The notes under the pieces were generated by a model that searched no databases, was not told the origin of the DNA, and saw only the letters and a list, made by a program, of their open reading frames with translations. A DNA stretch of 5,495 nucleotides from Sphingobium sp. (GTDB lineage Bacteria; Pseudomonadota; Alphaproteobacteria; Sphingomonadales; Sphingomonadaceae), in contig JAGVJS010000022.1 of assembly GCA_020051025.1 (NCBI GenBank), positions 1-5,495 on the forward strand, in the 5' to 3' direction. This document shows, in pieces, positions 1 to 5,495 of the stretch (position 1 is its first letter; every line of letters begins with the position of its first letter). Position numbers and translations under genes: made by a program.

Positions 1-529
1 CGTCCAGATTGCCCGTCGGCTCGTCCGCCAGCACCAGCGCCGGGCGATTGGCCAGCGCGCGGGCCACGGCGACGCGCTGCTGTTCGCCGCCCGACAACTG
101 GCTCGGTCGATGGTCCAGCCGGTGCCCCAGCCCCAGCGACGTCAGCAGCGACTCGGCCCGCGCCTTCGCCGCGCCCATCTCCACGTCGCGGATCACCTGC
201 GGCAGGATGACATTCTCGGTCGCATTGAAATCGGGCAGCAGATGGTGAAACTGATAGACGAAGCCCAGCGCATCGCGCCGCAATCGGGTGCGCCCGTCAT
301 TGTCCAGCTTCGCCGCTTCCTCGCCGTCGATGCGGATCGATCCTTCGAACCCGCCCTCCAGCAGGCCAACCGCCTGCAACAAAGTCGACTTGCCCGAACC
401 GGATGGCCCCAGCAGCGCCACAATTTCCCCCGGCCCGACATTCAGGTTCACGCCGCGGAGCACGTCGATAGTCACGCCGCCCTGCGTGAAGCTGCGGGCA
501 AGACCTGTTACCTTGAGGATATCATTCAT
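1..529 (-). CDS. lolD: Lipoprotein-releasing system ATP-binding protein LolD (3' end cut by window edge)
   Basis: This is the ATPase of the LolCDE-type ABC machine. It sits on the cytoplasmic face of the inner membrane and powers release of outer-membrane lipoproteins to the periplasmic carrier LolA. The 176 visible residues begin [14 protein letters not shown]. They show Walker [10 protein letters not shown] (41-49), a Q-loop glutamine (Gln93, in [10 protein letters not shown], where LolD proteins have a closely similar segment), the ABC signature [15 protein letters not shown] (145-159), Walker B ALVLADE (164-170) and the start of the D-loop (GNLD). Family members are about 225-235 residues, so roughly 50 C-terminal residues, including the H-loop histidine, lie beyond position 1. 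The start codon (527-529) overlaps the end of the permease gene, so translational coupling is likely; only a weak AGGTG lies upstream as a ribosome binding site. LolD is favoured over other MacB/FtsE-like ATPases because of the permease beside it. Confidence 0.93.
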   Translation of the reverse strand, partial: MNDILKVTGLARSFTQGGVTIDVLRGVNLNVGPGEIVALLGPSGSGKSTLLQAVGLLEGGFEGSIRIDGEEAAKLDNDGRTRLRRDALGFVYQFHHLLPDFNATENVILPQVIRDVEMGAAKARAESLLTSLGLGHRLDHRPSQLSGGEQQRVAVARALANRPALVLADEPTGNLD

Positions 530-1772
530 AGCGCAGCACCTGCACGGGATCGGTATTGGCGGCCTTGAAGGCCGGATAGAGGGTCGCCAGGAAGCTGAAC
601 ACCAAAGCCATGATGCAGATGACGGTGATCTCCACCGGATCTGCCTTGGACGGCAGGTCCGTCAGGAAGCGGATCGAGGGATCCCACAAATTCTGCCCCG
701 TCACGAACTGGACGAAATTCACCACGCTCTGACGGAAGAAGAGGAAGGTGAAGCCGACGATGATGCCTGTCGCCATGCCCAGCGTGCCGATGGTCACACC
801 CACCGTCATGAAGATTTTCACCAGCCCCACCCGGCTTGCCCCCATCGTCCGCAGGATCGCGATATCGCGCGTCTTGGCGCGCACCAGCATGATCAGCGAA
901 GACAGGATGTTGAACACCGCCACCAGCACGATGATGGACAGCACAACGAACATCGCCACCCGTTCCACCGCCAGCGCCTCGAACAGCGATGCGTTCATCT
1001 GCCGCCAATCGGTGACGACAGCGCGGCCGGCGACCTTGCCCGCCAGCGGTTCCAATATCTGGCCGACCTTGTCCGCATTGGCCGTCTCGATCTCGATCAT
1101 GCCGACCTTGTCGCCCAGCAACAGCAAGGTCTGCGCATCCTCCATCGGCATCACGACCATCGCCTTGTCATAATCATAGACGCCGACTTCGAAGATCGCG
1201 GCGACCTGATAGGCGACTTGGCGCGGCACCGTGCCGAACGGCGTGGAGCGACCGGCGGGATTGATGATGGTCAGGCTGTCGCCCAACTGGATGCCCAGAT
1301 TTTCCGCCAGCCGCGACCCGATGCCGATCTTGCCGCCATTGGCGACCAGATTGTTCATATTGCCGGCCAGAACTTTGCTCTTCAGCGTCTTGTTGCTGCG
1401 AATGTCTGGCACGGTCATGCCGCGCACCAGGATCGCCTCCACCCGGCCGTCGAAGGTCGCGAGCAGCGGCTGGTCGATCATCGGCGTGGCGCTGGTGACG
1501 CCGGGCGTGGCCTTGGCCTCCTTCAGGATCGACTGCCAGTCGGGCAATCGCCCACCATAGCCCTGCACCACGGCATGACCATTCAGGCCGACGATCTTGT
1601 CGAACAGTTCGGCACGGAAGCCGTTCATGACGCTCATGACGATGATGAGCGCGGCGACACCCAGCATGACCGCGACCAGGCTGATGCCGGCGACGAGGAA
1701 GATGAACCCCTCGCACTTGCCCGGCAGCAGGTAGCGCTTGGCGATCATGCGTTCGTAACGGGATAGAATCAT
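522..1772 (-). CDS. lolC: Lipoprotein-releasing ABC transporter permease, LolC/LolE family
   Basis: This inner-membrane permease takes mature lipoproteins from the outer leaflet and hands them to LolA, driven by LolD. The protein has 416 residues (E. coli LolC 399, LolE 414). Its layout is that of the family: one N-terminal membrane segment (about 23-48, then MSVMNGF), a large periplasmic domain (about 50-265), and three C-terminal membrane segments (about 271-297, 317-346, 381-404). The cytoplasmic coupling stretch [13 protein letters not shown] (301-313) and the C-terminus ending VLRYE are typical. Residues 175-194 ([12 protein letters not shown] onward) resemble the LolC 'Hook' loop that binds LolA; this comparison is from memory. 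The start at 1772 ([19 protein letters not shown]) was chosen because it matches the usual family N-terminus; an in-frame ATG at 1838 would add 22 unlikely residues. Only one permease gene is visible, and alphaproteobacteria usually have a single one acting as a homodimer (LolF-like), so lolC is a family label. No clear promoter was found. Confidence 0.93.
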   Translation of the reverse strand: MILSRYERMIAKRYLLPGKCEGFIFLVAGISLVAVMLGVAALIIVMSVMNGFRAELFDKIVGLNGHAVVQGYGGRLPDWQSILKEAKATPGVTSATPMIDQPLLATFDGRVEAILVRGMTVPDIRSNKTLKSKVLAGNMNNLVANGGKIGIGSRLAENLGIQLGDSLTIINPAGRSTPFGTVPRQVAYQVAAIFEVGVYDYDKAMVVMPMEDAQTLLLLGDKVGMIEIETANADKVGQILEPLAGKVAGRAVVTDWRQMNASLFEALAVERVAMFVVLSIIVLVAVFNILSSLIMLVRAKTRDIAILRTMGASRVGLVKIFMTVGVTIGTLGMATGIIVGFTFLFFRQSVVNFVQFVTGQNLWDPSIRFLTDLPSKADPVEITVICIMALVFSFLATLYPAFKAANTDPVQVLRYE

Positions 1773-1913
1773 GTGGCGCGGACGGCCCTTTGATGATGGT
1801 TCAGGGGAAGGCTTAGGGATCAGCCGGCATAACGGCAAGCATTGCCCGATTGTTGCATCGCCGCCACAGGGGCGGACTGAAAATCACAGCGCCCCGATTT
1901 TGCAAGTGACAGC
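1773..1913. other. Intergenic stretch upstream of lolC, no gene seen
   Basis: This holds the 5' leader of the permease gene on the minus strand. An AAAGGG lies about 12 bases before the lolC start and could be a poor ribosome binding site. A 5-base inverted repeat CCGCC/GGCGG (1861-1875) has no T-run. No convincing promoter for lolC was recognised on the minus strand. A 77-codon plus-strand reading frame (1771-2004) has no protein-like character and is not called. Confidence 0.5.
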
Positions 1914-2091
1914 GGCCTGCGCCAGTCATAGCAAGGCTTCGGAAGCACAGGTGAAAGGCCGTGGTTCAGGGATACTGCATCCCGCTTCGAGCTTAGGGGG
2001 CTGAGAAGCGGTTGAGGCAGGCCAAGGGGGAGACGAGCAATCGTCCATTAAGCACCCGGATCATGAAAACATGATCCGGGTGCTTTTTATT
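1914..2091 (+). ncRNA. Putative structured small RNA ending at an intrinsic terminator
   Basis: Several hairpins lie in a row on the plus strand and end in a strong terminator, with no coding gene upstream to use it. Visible stems: GGCCTGC (1914-1920) pairs with GCAGGCC (2017-2023), enclosing the other upstream elements. GCTT/AAGC closes over CGG (1936-1946). GGGAT/ATCCC closes over ACTGC (1969-1983). CCGCTTC (1982-1988) pairs with GAAGCGG (2005-2011), sharing two bases with the previous stem. GACGA/TCGTC closes a GCAA tetraloop (2032-2045). The terminator follows at once. The 5' end is not defined: no good promoter was recognised, so the true transcript may start anywhere from about 1900 to 2025. 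It does not match the core motifs of SRP RNA, tmRNA or RNase P RNA that I can recall; a 6S-like RNA could not be shown. Its identity is unknown and it may only be leader or untranslated sequence. Confidence 0.4.
2050..2091 (+). terminator. Strong intrinsic terminator with no coding gene upstream
   Basis: A perfect 16-base-pair stem is visible: AAGCACCCGGATCATG (2050-2065) pairs with its complement at 2070-2085 around an AAAA loop. The T-rich tail TTTTTATTTA follows on the plus strand. On the minus strand the stem is followed by AATGGACG, with no U-tract, so it works for rightward transcripts. It lies between divergent genes, where a terminator is not expected unless something is transcribed into it. 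Confidence 0.88.
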
Positions 2092-2255
2092 TATCCTGTC
2101 CTATCCCGCTCTTTTCTTGCATCTTCATGACTGTTCCTGTCCCGCCCTTTAAAAAGGCGCCGACTTTTCGATAGGATCAGGCGCGTGTAACTTAATGTCG
2201 CAACCTGCGGGAAATGTGCGAAGTTAAGGCGGCATTTTCCAACAGCATGACGGCT
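2092..2255. other. Spacer between the orphan terminator and the heat-shock promoter
   Basis: No gene was seen here. Two similar pyrimidine-rich segments (TCCTGTCCTATCCCGC near 2094 and TCCTGTCCCGCCC near 2135) form a weak direct repeat. A reading frame continuous with the heat-shock gene opens at an ATG at 2214, but it would translate through the promoter and leader hairpins, so it is not taken as the real start. Confidence 0.45.
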
Positions 2256-2283
2256 CTTGAAAGCCTGATCGGCGCGACCATAT
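2256..2283 (+). promoter_or_regulatory. Sigma-32 (RpoH) heat-shock promoter for the small heat-shock gene
   Basis: The -35 element CTTGAAA (2256-2262) is an exact match to the RpoH consensus. After 13 bases comes GACCATAT (2276-2283), which fits the -10 consensus CCCCATNT except at its first two bases. Predicted transcription start is about 2289-2291, directly before the first leader hairpin, giving a leader of about 89 bases. The target gene is a classical heat-shock gene, which supports the call. Confidence 0.72.
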
Positions 2284-2289
2284 CCACGC

Positions 2290-2378
2290 TTGTCCGGTCG
2301 CCACATGGGGCCGGACATATCATCGCCGGACGCCAATCGGGTCCGGCTGGTTCATCTGCCCTTTGGGAGATTATGACT
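2290..2378 (+). promoter_or_regulatory. ROSE-type RNA thermometer in the heat-shock gene leader
   Basis: The leader folds into three consecutive hairpins. Hairpin 1 is GTCCGGTC...GGCCGGAC (2292-2316, one G-U pair). Hairpin 2 is GCCGGAC/GTCCGGC (2325-2347). Hairpin 3 (2354-2371) pairs ATCT with AGAT and CCC with GGG around TTT, leaving G2358 bulged. Its right arm GGGAG (2365-2369) is the Shine-Dalgarno sequence, so the ribosome site is hidden when folded. In known ROSE elements of rhizobial small heat-shock genes the last hairpin has a UYGCU anti-Shine-Dalgarno strand with a conserved bulged G; here TCTGCCC carries the equivalent G. Melting on heating would expose the site. The fold is read by eye, and the family match is from memory of the ROSE consensus. 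Confidence 0.8.
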
Positions 2379-2843
2379 ATGCGTGGTTTCGACCTCACCC
2401 CCTATCGCCGCTCCACCGTCGGCTTCGATCGTCTGTTCGACCTGATCGAAAATAATGCCCGGCTGGCGCAGGGCGACAATTATCCCCCCTTCAACATCGA
2501 ACGCCTGTCGGAAGACCGCTATCGCGTGACGCTGGCCGTCGCCGGCTTCCGGCCGGAGGAAATCGACATCACCGCCCAGCAGAACCTGCTTCAGGTGATC
2601 GGACGCAAGGATGACGCCTCATCGGCGGATCGCTCCAAATTCCTTCATGTCGGCATCGCCAATCGCAGCTTCGAACGTCGCTTCGAACTCGCCGATTTCG
2701 TCCGCGTCGAAAAAGCCGACCTGGCCGATGGCCTGTTGACGATCGAACTGGTGCGCGAAGTGCCCGAAGCCATGAAGCCCAAGAAGATTGCCGTCAACGG
2801 CGGTCAGCTGGTCGACATCAACAAGGACCGCGACGCCGCCTGA
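2379..2843 (+). CDS. ibpA: Small heat-shock protein, Hsp20/IbpA family (class A)
   Basis: This is an ATP-independent cytoplasmic holdase that binds unfolding proteins during heat stress and keeps them ready for refolding by DnaK/ClpB. The protein has 154 residues. Its N-terminus, MRGFDLTPYRRSTVGFDRLF, closely resembles E. coli IbpA and rhizobial class A proteins. The alpha-crystallin domain runs from about NYPPFNIE (34-41) through YRVTLAVAGF (48-57), NLLQVIGRK (69-77) and FERRFELADFV (98-108) to the A-x(4)-GLL signature (114-120). A C-terminal I-x-V (IAV, 137-139) follows KPKK and would dock oligomers. Two in-frame ATGs lie close together (2373 and 2379). The second is chosen because GGGAG (2365-2369) is 9 bases from it but only 3 from the first, and because it gives the family's usual MR-F start. 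It stands alone, with its own heat-shock promoter, thermosensor leader and terminator. Confidence 0.95.
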   Translation: MRGFDLTPYRRSTVGFDRLFDLIENNARLAQGDNYPPFNIERLSEDRYRVTLAVAGFRPEEIDITAQQNLLQVIGRKDDASSADRSKFLHVGIANRSFERRFELADFVRVEKADLADGLLTIELVREVPEAMKPKKIAVNGGQLVDINKDRDAA

Positions 2844-2862
2844 TCACGGCTTCGATACAATG

Positions 2863-2898
2863 AAGAAGGGCGCGCGCCGCAAGGTCCGCGCCCTTTTT
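2863..2898 (+). terminator. Intrinsic terminator of the heat-shock gene, possibly bidirectional
   Basis: AAGGGCGCG (2866-2874) pairs with CGCGCCCTT (2887-2895). Inside, GCC/GGT (2876-2878, 2883-2885) closes a GCAA tetraloop (2879-2882). TTTTT (2894-2898) follows on the plus strand, 20 bases past the stop of the small heat-shock gene. On the minus strand the stem is followed by a weaker CTTCTTCATT tail, so it may also stop the convergent kup transcript. Confidence 0.85.
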
Positions 2899-2918
2899 AT
2901 TCGGCCTGTGGGTAAGCG

Positions 2919-4844
2919 TCAGATTTCGACCTGACTGCCCAGTTCCACGACGCGGTTCGTAGGCAGACGGAAAAACTCCATCGCGCTTTCCGCGTTGCGC
3001 AGCATCCAGGCAAAAATCTTCTCCCGCCACAGCGGCATGCCCGGCTTGGCAGACGGCAGCAGCGTCTGGCGCGCCAGGAAGAAGCTGGTGTCCATCATCT
3101 TGAACGCCTGCCCGCAGCCGGTGACATTCTTGAGCGCGGCGGGCACGTCCGGCTCCTGCATGAAACCATATTGCAGCACCATGCGGAAAAAGCCCCGGCC
3201 CAGATCCTCCAGCTTGCACCGGCCGTCATCCTCGACCACCGGCACATTCTTGATCTTCACGGTCAGCAGGATGACCCGCTCGTGCAGCACTTTGTTATGC
3301 TTGAGGTTATGGAGCAGCGCATGGGGAACCCCGTCAGGGGTCGAGGTCATGAACACCGCCGTACCCGACACCCGCACCGCGCTATTGGCGGCGGATGCCA
3401 CGAACACCGGGATCGGCATCGCCGCTTCACGCAACCGGTCCTGCACCAGCCGCCGTCCGCGCGACCAGGTGGTCAGCAGGGTGAAGACGATGAAGCCGAT
3501 CAGCAGCGGGAACCACCCGCCATCGGGCACCTTGGTCAGGTTCGCGGCCAGATAGGCGCCGTCGACCAGATAGAAGATCGTCAGCAACGGCGCGGCATAA
3601 TACCATTTCCAATGCCACAGACGGTACAGCACCACCGTCAGCAGGACATTGTCAATGAACATCGCCCCTGTCACTGCAATGCCATAGGCTGCGGTCAGGT
3701 TGGACGATGTCTGGAATACCAGCACCAGCAGGATGACCATGATCATCAGCCCCCAGTTGATCAGGGGGATGTAGATCTGCCCGGCAGTCGATGCGCTGGT
3801 ATGTTCGATCCGCAGACGCGGCATGAAGCCCAGCTGGATCGCCTGCTGCGTGACGGAAAAGGCACCGGATATCACCGCCTGGGACGCGATGATCGCGGCC
3901 AGCGTCGCCAGGATGATCAGCGGTAACTGCCCCCATTGGGGCGCGAGATTGTAGAAGGGGCTGTGCAGCGCCGCTGCGCCCTCGCGAAACAGCAATGCGC
4001 CCTGCCCCATATAGTTGAGCATCAGCGCCGGCAGTACGAAGGCGAGCCAGGACACGCGAATCGGATTGCGCCCGAAATGCCCCATGTCGGCATAAAGCGC
4101 CTCGGCCCCGGTGACCGCCAGCACAACCGCCCCCAGCGCCAGGAAGGCAGGCAGCGGATCGGTGACAAAGAACATCACCGCCCAATAGGGGTTGAAGGCG
4201 TAGAGGATGCCCGGCGTCTTGATGATCGAAATCACGCCCAGCGCGGCGATCGTGATGAAATAGGTCAGCATGATCGGGCCGAAGAAAGCTGCGACCCGGT
4301 TCGTGCCAAGACCCTGTATCCAGAACAGGCCCAGCAGAATGACGATCGCGATCGGCAGGATCGCCGGTGCCAGTGCGGGATTGTAGACGGTCAGGCCCTC
4401 GACCGCCGACAGCACCGACACGGCCGGCGTAATCATCGAGTCGCCGTAGAACAGCGCCGTGGCGAACACGCCCAGCAGCACGATGCCGCGCGACCAGCGC
4501 TGCGTCTTGGTCTGACCGTTGATCAGCGCCAGCAGCGCCAGGCTGCCGCCCTCGCCCTTGTTGTCCGCCCGCATGATGATGCTGACATATTTCAGCGTAA
4601 CCACCAGCATCATCGACCAGAACATCAGGCTGATGACGCCCAATATATGGGCGGGATCCAACGTCAGATGATGATGACCGTTGAAGGTTTCGCGGAAGGC
4701 ATAGAGCGGACTGGTGCCGATATCGCCAAAGACGATGCCGATCGCACCCACAACCAGCTTTACCGTGGCCTTTTGCCGCGCATGTCCGTGACCGCCCTCT
4801 TCCTCATGGGAAGCCGTAGCGGCGTTGGGAAGGAGGTCAGCCAT
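2919..4844 (-). CDS. kup: Kup (TrkD) family low-affinity potassium transporter
   Basis: This inner-membrane K+ uptake protein of the KUP/HAK/KT family is thought to work as a K+/H+ symporter. The 641 residues are a full family length. A short His/Glu-rich cytoplasmic N-terminus (about 1-28) leads to about 12 membrane segments (roughly 29-460) and a cytoplasmic C-terminal domain (about 465-641). Family motifs, in order: [15 protein letters not shown] (36-50), with the conserved Asp41; ADNKGEGG (93-100); [17 protein letters not shown] (134-150); [18 protein letters not shown] (246-263); NYMGQGALL (277-285); [10 protein letters not shown] (321-330) then QAIQLGF; and the C-terminal end [14 protein letters not shown]. 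The start at 4844 is the only reasonable ATG, but no strong ribosome binding site precedes it. It converges on the small heat-shock gene with 75 bases between stops. No frameshift or missing motif was seen. Confidence 0.97.
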   Translation of the reverse strand: MADLLPNAATASHEEEGGHGHARQKATVKLVVGAIGIVFGDIGTSPLYAFRETFNGHHHLTLDPAHILGVISLMFWSMMLVVTLKYVSIIMRADNKGEGGSLALLALINGQTKTQRWSRGIVLLGVFATALFYGDSMITPAVSVLSAVEGLTVYNPALAPAILPIAIVILLGLFWIQGLGTNRVAAFFGPIMLTYFITIAALGVISIIKTPGILYAFNPYWAVMFFVTDPLPAFLALGAVVLAVTGAEALYADMGHFGRNPIRVSWLAFVLPALMLNYMGQGALLFREGAAALHSPFYNLAPQWGQLPLIILATLAAIIASQAVISGAFSVTQQAIQLGFMPRLRIEHTSASTAGQIYIPLINWGLMIMVILLVLVFQTSSNLTAAYGIAVTGAMFIDNVLLTVVLYRLWHWKWYYAAPLLTIFYLVDGAYLAANLTKVPDGGWFPLLIGFIVFTLLTTWSRGRRLVQDRLREAAMPIPVFVASAANSAVRVSGTAVFMTSTPDGVPHALLHNLKHNKVLHERVILLTVKIKNVPVVEDDGRCKLEDLGRGFFRMVLQYGFMQEPDVPAALKNVTGCGQAFKMMDTSFFLARQTLLPSAKPGMPLWREKIFAWMLRNAESAMEFFRLPTNRVVELGSQVEI

Positions 4845-4967
4845 GAAGGATCATGCTCGTATCGACACCCAATAGGGGGCGCGTGGCGGAATAGCCCGCA
4901 CGACCCCTGTAAACCGCCGCGCCCTATCACGGCTCCTATGAGCGTGCAATGCGGACGCTGCACCGCG
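4845..4967 (-). promoter_or_regulatory. kup leader/intergenic region with imperfect inverted repeat
   Basis: The 123-base gap between the TPR gene and kup contains an inverted repeat with arms at 4872-4889 and 4914-4927. The arms match as ATAGGG-CGCG-GCGG with four extra bases in the 4872-4889 arm, and about 24 bases lie between them. No T-run follows on the minus strand, so it is not a standard intrinsic terminator. It could be a leader hairpin of kup or a protein-binding site. No convincing -35/-10 pair was found, so the kup promoter is undefined and read-through from the TPR gene is possible. Confidence 0.35.
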
Positions 4968-5495
4968 TCATTGGGCCGGAGACGTGCCCGTAGCCAACAT
5001 GGCGTCGATACGCGCGATGCCGGCTTCCAGTTCCGCCTTCACCTTGCTGCCCGCCGGCGCACTCTCTGCCAGCGGCGCCCACAGATCGCGCGCCGCCTGC
5101 AATTGGCCATTGCGAACCAGTGCAAGGCCGTAGAAATAGCGCGGTGCTGGCCCTTCCGGATCGAGCGCGAGCGCGCGCCGATAGGCAAACTCGGCGCCGG
5201 GCGACACGACGCCATCGGCATGGGCGATCAACGCATTGCCCAGCCCCAGCCACAGATTGGCGTCATCCGGCGTGGCGCGCAGCCCCGATAGCAGCACATT
5301 GGCCGCTTCCCTGGTCTTGCCTTGCCGCGCCAGCCCATCGGACAGCAGCATCCACTGCGCCGCCGGCCCGAATCGCTCGGCGGCGACGTTCCGATCATCG
5401 AGGTATATCGCCACGCGCTGGCGCAAATGCCCGAGGGCGGCAAGGTCGTGACATTGGTCGGTCTGCAGCCCGATCATCCTGATCGCGATGTGCGC
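4968..5495 (-). CDS. TPR-repeat protein, CcmI/CycH-like C-terminal domain (5' end cut by window edge)
   Basis: The frame stays open to the right edge of the window, so 175 C-terminal residues are visible and the true start lies outside; the ATG at 5477 is probably internal. At least three tetratricopeptide-type helical pairs can be read: around AAQWMLLSDGLARQGKTREA, around ANLWLGLGNALIAHADG continuing to AEFAYRRALALDPEG, and around PRYFYGLALVRNGQLQAARD followed by LWAPLAESAP. The pattern LWLGLGNAL - HADG - SPGAEFAYRRAL - LDP - P-PRYFYGLAL - W-PL resembles the periplasmic C-terminal domain of CcmI/CycH, which presents apocytochrome c to the haem-ligation machinery. No membrane anchor or ccm neighbour is inside the window to confirm this. 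A generic TPR protein is the alternative. It is followed by kup in the same orientation. Confidence 0.75.
   Translation of the reverse strand, partial: AHIAIRMIGLQTDQCHDLAALGHLRQRVAIYLDDRNVAAERFGPAAQWMLLSDGLARQGKTREAANVLLSGLRATPDDANLWLGLGNALIAHADGVVSPGAEFAYRRALALDPEGPAPRYFYGLALVRNGQLQAARDLWAPLAESAPAGSKVKAELEAGIARIDAMLATGTSPAQ

Noticed and set aside
288..1766. Long plus-strand open frame (492 codons) opposite the lolC/lolD genes, very rich in His, Asp, Gln and Arg.
   Set aside because: It is antisense to the clear Lol genes and its composition is that of a mirrored G+C-rich codon pattern. It has no recognisable domain.
1936..2000. Short resemblance to SRP RNA (CTTCGGAAGCA), tRNA T-arm (CTTCGAG) and 6S RNA.
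   Set aside because: The SRP core GGAAGG-AGCAGCC is absent, no cloverleaf can be drawn around the T-arm-like bases, and the closing stem and central bubble of 6S RNA could not be drawn convincingly.
1771..2004. 77-codon plus-strand frame in the divergent intergenic region.
   Set aside because: There is no ribosome binding site, the composition is not protein-like, it begins over the lolC start codon, and it overlaps the hairpins better explained as RNA structure.
2214..2378. N-terminal extension of the small heat-shock protein starting at 2214.
   Set aside because: It would add 55 residues not found in the family and would read through the RpoH promoter and all three leader hairpins.
4831..4874. 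Plus-strand AAGGAGG followed 6 bases later by ATG and a 10-codon frame ([10 protein letters not shown]).
   Set aside because: The motif is the complement of the kup N-terminal codons, no plus-strand promoter or terminator is evident, and such a match is expected by chance. It would only become interesting if RNA-seq showed an antisense transcript here.
3936..5291. Long plus-strand open frame (451 codons) opposite kup and the TPR gene.
   Set aside because: It has the same low-complexity Arg/Gln/His/Asp composition, spans two real genes and their gap, and shows no family motifs.

Overview
The window reads as a chromosomal segment of an alphaproteobacterium, most likely a sphingomonad (Sphingobium/Sphingomonas-like). 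The grounds are high G+C, the protein sequences of the Lol permease, the Kup transporter and the small heat-shock protein, and a ROSE-type leader on the heat-shock gene, a device typical of this class. This placement is inferred from sequence character, not from a database search. All genes look like housekeeping or stress genes. No transposase, integrase, CRISPR array, tRNA or rRNA was seen.

Layout from left to right. Positions 1-1772 (minus strand) hold a two-gene lipoprotein-release operon. The permease gene (lolC/E family, complete) is followed with an 8-base overlap by the ATPase gene lolD, which runs off the left edge. Positions 1773-2378 form a 606-base divergent intergenic region. Its left half contains a cluster of hairpins ending in a strong intrinsic terminator that points right (2050-2091), although no coding gene reads into it; this suggests an unannotated small RNA. 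Its right half holds a sigma-32-type heat-shock promoter and a three-hairpin leader whose last hairpin masks the ribosome binding site, matching a ROSE RNA thermometer. The leader belongs to an IbpA-like small heat-shock protein gene (2379-2843, plus strand). A terminator with a GCAA tetraloop (2863-2898) separates it from the convergent potassium transporter gene kup (2919-4844, minus strand). Upstream of kup are a 123-base gap with an imperfect inverted repeat and then the 3' part of a TPR-protein gene (4968-5495, minus strand) that resembles the C-terminal domain of CcmI/CycH cytochrome c biogenesis proteins and runs off the right edge.

Functional links: the two Lol proteins form one inner-membrane machine that extracts outer-membrane lipoproteins and passes them to LolA. 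The small heat-shock protein appears to be controlled twice by temperature: at transcription by the promoter and at translation by the leader. Kup and the TPR protein share orientation but have no evident functional link. The most interesting parts are the heat-shock control region and the putative small RNA just upstream of it.
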